Of a stretch of DNA of 64,000 nucleotides, positions 61,482-64,000 are shown in pieces. Source of the DNA: Natronorubrum halophilum (GTDB lineage: Archaea > Halobacteriota > Halobacteria > Halobacteriales > Natrialbaceae); NCBI RefSeq assembly GCF_003670115.1, contig NZ_QQTY01000004.1, positions 496,001 through 560,000 on the forward strand, written 5' to 3'. The notes below the pieces were generated by a model, which saw nothing but the letters and a program-made list of their open reading frames with translations, searched no databases and was not told the origin of the DNA. Numbering within the stretch: position 1 is the first letter of the stretch; every line of letters starts with the position of its first letter. The position numbers and the translations under genes were made by a program.

Positions 61482-62308
61482 CCGACCTCCCCTCCCTCGC
61501 ACTGTTCGTCCGCGAGGACGTTCGCGATACCGTCCGCGAGCGCCAGCTCCACCTGCTCGTCGGTCTGTACGTCCTTCTCGGAGCGCTCGTGACCTACACC
61601 AACGGTCGGTTGTCGGCTTCCGGGCCGGAGTTGGTTCCGCCGCTGCTCGCCATCTTTACGATGTTGACGCCGCTGCTCGCGCTCGGATTCTTCGCGTCCG
61701 CGCTGGTCGAAAAGCGCACGACCGGCGCGCTCAAGGTCGTACTCGGGCTCCCGCTCTCTCGAGGCACGGTTGTGCTCGGGACGTTCCTCGGGCGAACGCT
61801 CGTCATCTGTACGGCGATCTTCGCGTCGTTCCTCGCCGCCGTTCCGCTGGCGCTCCTGATGGGCGTGACCGTCGATCCCGTCAGATTCGTCACCGTGGCC
61901 GCGTTGCTCGCCGTTCTCGGGATCACGTTCACCGCGCTCGCCGTCGGCGTCTCGGCCGTCGTTCGAACGGCGACGCGGGCGACGGTCTCCGCGTTCGGAC
62001 TCTTCGTCCTCTTTTTCTTCCAGCTCTGGACGCAACTGCCGCGGGCCGTGCTCTACGTTCGCCACGGCTTTTCGTTCCCTGAGACGAGCCCGGAGTGGGT
62101 CGAGTTCGTCGCAGCCGTGAACCCGGTCGCCGCCTACGCGCACCTGATGGGCAGTTTCTTTCCGGATCTCAACAACGGCACGTTCATCCAGCCGCCGTCC
62201 GATCCGGCGTTTTACGAACGACCAGCGTTCGCACTCGTCATGCTCGTCGGCTGGATCGTCGCCTCGGTCGGCGTCGGCTACTGGCGGTTCAGGTCGACTG
62301 ACATCTGA
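61478..62308 (+). CDS. ABC exporter permease, NosY type (copy 2)
   Basis: A 276-residue membrane protein with about six helices, starting at GTGA overlapping the ATPase stop. FVREDVRDTVRERQLHLLVG at the N-terminus and VEKRTTGALKVVLGLPLSRG match copy 1 in position and type. Both exporters pair with a NosF-type ATPase and may share substrates. It is convergent with the dolichol-kinase-like gene. Confidence 0.88.
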   Translation: MTDLPSLALFVREDVRDTVRERQLHLLVGLYVLLGALVTYTNGRLSASGPELVPPLLAIFTMLTPLLALGFFASALVEKRTTGALKVVLGLPLSRGTVVLGTFLGRTLVICTAIFASFLAAVPLALLMGVTVDPVRFVTVAALLAVLGITFTALAVGVSAVVRTATRATVSAFGLFVLFFFQLWTQLPRAVLYVRHGFSFPETSPEWVEFVAAVNPVAAYAHLMGSFFPDLNNGTFIQPPSDPAFYERPAFALVMLVGWIVASVGVGYWRFRSTDI

Positions 62309-62334
62309 CCGGCCGCCGGCCGCGTACCAACCGC

Positions 62335-62925
62335 TCAGACCGGCCCGAACTCGAGAACCAACCAGGCCAAAACCCCCGCGTAGATGGGGATCGTCAGGTT
62401 GTCGTCGACGATGTAGTCGCCGACTTTGAGTTTGATTCCGTCGGCGAGGGTCGCACCCAGCGCCGCCGCGACGACGGCGAGCGGGTGCTCGTAGAGGAAC
62501 GCCGCGGCGATGATCGCGCTCACGACGAACATCGTGACGAGCACCTTCGGCCCCTTGACGAACTTGAGGCTGTCGTCGGAGACCGCGCCGCTGATCGGAT
62601 CGCCGATGGCGAGCATCAACATCGACGGGAGGGCGATTTCGGGCTCGAAGAGGAGGACGACGATCGTCATGCTAACCATGTAGTAGCCGTAGCCCGCGAA
62701 CTTGTGCTGTTCGTACTCGCGCGTCAGTTTGTCGTACAGCTGCCAGTCGAGTCCGACCTGCAGCCGGAGGAACTCGAGGACGATCGTTCCGAGCGCGAGA
62801 ACGACCATCAGGACCCGAAACCGGGGCCACGTCAGTCCGAAGTCAAAGGCGTCGGAGAGGAGGTAAAGTGCGACCAGCCCCGCCCCGCTCGAGTGGACGA
62901 GTCGTCGCTTCAGTTCGTCAGCCAT
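62335..62925 (-). CDS. Dolichol/undecaprenol kinase-like CTP transferase
   Basis: A 196-residue membrane protein of the SEC59/dolichol kinase and phosphatidate cytidylyltransferase-like group. ELKRRLVHSSGAGLVALYLL, then EYEQHKFAGYGYYMVSMTIV and LAIGDPISGAVSDDSLKFVKGPK with its GDP/DD motif, fit the family. Archaeal members probably phosphorylate dolichol for N-glycosylation. It stands 2 kb from glyS, a common haloarchaeal neighbourhood. ATG at 62925 is taken. Confidence 0.85.
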   Translation of the reverse strand: MADELKRRLVHSSGAGLVALYLLSDAFDFGLTWPRFRVLMVVLALGTIVLEFLRLQVGLDWQLYDKLTREYEQHKFAGYGYYMVSMTIVVLLFEPEIALPSMLMLAIGDPISGAVSDDSLKFVKGPKVLVTMFVVSAIIAAAFLYEHPLAVVAAALGATLADGIKLKVGDYIVDDNLTIPIYAGVLAWLVLEFGPV

Positions 62926-63099
62926 CACGTTCCCCCTCGGACAACGGGGCCTTCAGTCCGTCGGTTGTGTGTGCGCCGGCGGGTCGTCGGTTGCGGTCAT
63001 CGGTGAGCCCTCGAGCGATCGCCCGAAGCCGGTTCCGGCGGAGCTGTTGCGGAACCGATAGCTATTCCGTCCGGCTGCGATAATCGGGACTCGAGAGGG

Positions 63100-63498
63100 A
63101 TGCTACGCTGGTACGGGTTCTTTCCGAATCGGCCGCCGACGAAGGGCGACCTCGTGAGCGCCGTTTGTGGTATCCTCCTCGTGGCGCTCAATGCGTCCAC
63201 TGTCCACGACTGGCGCTGGGTCGCCGTCGGCGTCGTCGTCGGTGCGATCGTGCTGGGACCGCTCGCGCAGTCGCCGGTCGGTCGACGGGTCGAAGTGTCG
63301 TTCCGCGATCTCGGAATCGACGGGCGCATTCTCGTCCTCGTAGTCGGAATTGTCGCCGTGCTGGCGCTCCTGTTTCTGTCGCCAATTCCGATCGAAATCG
63401 CCGTCGACGTTCTGGTCGGTGTCATGATCCTGGTTCCGTTCTACGTTCTCGCTCACTTGCTCGTCGCTCGCGATATCGGCGACTGGAGCCCGGACTGA
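63100..63498 (+). CDS. Small membrane protein, haloarchaeal
   Basis: A 132-residue protein with four hydrophobic segments (about 18-33, 39-55, 77-93 and 97-120). It begins MLRWYGFFPNRPPTKGDLVS and has conserved polar turn FRDLGIDGRIL. I do not recognise a family. It lies between the dolichol-kinase-like gene (minus) and glyS (minus). Function unknown. Confidence 0.7.
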   Translation: MLRWYGFFPNRPPTKGDLVSAVCGILLVALNASTVHDWRWVAVGVVVGAIVLGPLAQSPVGRRVEVSFRDLGIDGRILVLVVGIVAVLALLFLSPIPIEIAVDVLVGVMILVPFYVLAHLLVARDIGDWSPD

Positions 63499-63625
63499 GA
63501 CGGACGTCCGTGCGTCGTTCTCGATGCGACAGCGATCCGTCTGCGATTGTGCCGGTACGTCTGGACGGCAATCTGTACGAAGCCGTCTCGGAACCCGAAC
63601 GAACGCAGAAACTGATCCCGAACCG

Positions 63626-64000
63626 CTACAGTTCGTCGAACTCGAGGTCTCCCTCCCGAATTTCGGCCAGCGTCTCCGCCAGGCCGTCGACCGGCAGTCG
63701 CTTCTGGTCGGTCGTGTCTCGCTCGCGGACCGTGACGGTCGTCTCCTCGTCTTCTATCGTCTCGTAATCGACCGTCAGGCAGAACGGCGTGCCGACCTCG
63801 TCCTGGCGGCGGTACCGACGACCGATGTTGCCCGAGTCGTCGTACGTGACAGACAGGCCGGCCTCGCGCAGGGCCGTGGCGATCTCCTCGGCCTCTGCCT
63901 CGAGTTCGTCGTCGCTTTGTAGCGGGAAGACGCCCACGAAGGTCGGGGCGACTTCGGGATCGAGACCGAGGTAGGTCCGCTCCTCGCCGTCGACCTCGTC
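63626..64000 (-). CDS. glyS: Glycyl-tRNA synthetase (C-terminal part; rest off the window)
   Basis: The visible 124 codons are the anticodon-binding domain: LGLDPEVAPTFVGVFPLQSD, then REAGLSVTYDDSGNIGRRYR, DEVGTPFCLTVDYETIEDEE and VTVRERDTTDQKRLPVD. The DSGNIGRRYRRQDEVGTP core is diagnostic of archaeal/eukaryotic-type class II glycyl-tRNA synthetase. The protein continues upstream (towards higher coordinates) beyond the window edge. Confidence 0.93.
   Translation of the reverse strand, partial: DEVDGEERTYLGLDPEVAPTFVGVFPLQSDDELEAEAEEIATALREAGLSVTYDDSGNIGRRYRRQDEVGTPFCLTVDYETIEDEETTVTVRERDTTDQKRLPVDGLAETLAEIREGDLEFDEL

Overview
This window is chromosomal DNA of a halophilic archaeon (class Halobacteria). 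The basis is high GC, strongly acidic proteins, many TATA boxes about 27-33 bases before leaderless starts, archaeal PolD, Hel308, Hef, Cgi121 and PurO, and an Orc1/Cdc6 gene beside a typical haloarchaeal origin. The content fits Natrialbaceae-like genera, but that placement is inference.

Layout. 1-4.5 kb: the end of an aspartate kinase, a GNAT-like protein, an acyl-CoA synthetase and a ZIP-like membrane protein. 4.6-13.3 kb: the replication neighbourhood, with polB (PolD small subunit), an archaeal signal peptidase, a lipoprotein, orc1/cdc6, a 1.3 kb AT-rich origin (oriC1) with inverted ORB elements and a CTAG cluster, then oapA-oapB-oapC. 13.4-26.7 kb: conserved haloarchaeal hypotheticals, a methyltransferase behind an iron-regulator-like palindrome, an XPD/DinG-type helicase, an orphan thiamine-type binding lipoprotein, an AI-2E family protein and a MacB-like ABC pair. 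27-39.9 kb: a NosF/NosY-like ABC exporter, rpiA, two internally repeated membrane proteins, fni (type 2 IPP isomerase), a half-size histone-fold protein, larB, small zinc proteins, an FMN reductase, a phosphohexomutase, cysE, a phosphodiesterase and purO. 40.0-45.8 kb: tRNA-Gln(CUG) beside a truncated homing-endonuclease-repeat gene, then a catabolic-looking cluster (rhodanese lipoprotein, Old Yellow Enzyme, Zn alcohol dehydrogenase, amidohydrolase, MIP18/DUF59 protein). 45.8-58.5 kb: cgi121-hel308, a poly-gamma-glutamate hydrolase, ferredoxin, mdh with a decayed HTH-10 fragment, a LOG-like protein, an SSSCA1-type zinc protein, PAP2 and HTTM membrane proteins, and Hef. 58.6-64 kb: TspO, an MFS transporter, a second NosF/NosY-like exporter paralogous to the first, a dolichol-kinase-like protein and the end of glyS.

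Main observations. (1) oriC1 is well supported, and nine ORB-like 20-mers occur in the window. Three stand at the origin, four lie inside coding sequence (two as an inverted pair in polB, one in cgi121, one in hef), and two are intergenic. They are read in different frames and orientations, so the conservation looks DNA-level. (2) The ADH / amidohydrolase / DUF59 set looks like the accessory part of bacterial soluble diiron (propane-type) monooxygenase operons, but no monooxygenase is present. (3) There are several small structured or repetitive elements: a UUCG hairpin leader before a 49-residue zinc protein, 27-base tandem repeats at two places, and a six-codon upstream ORF ahead of the HTTM gene.
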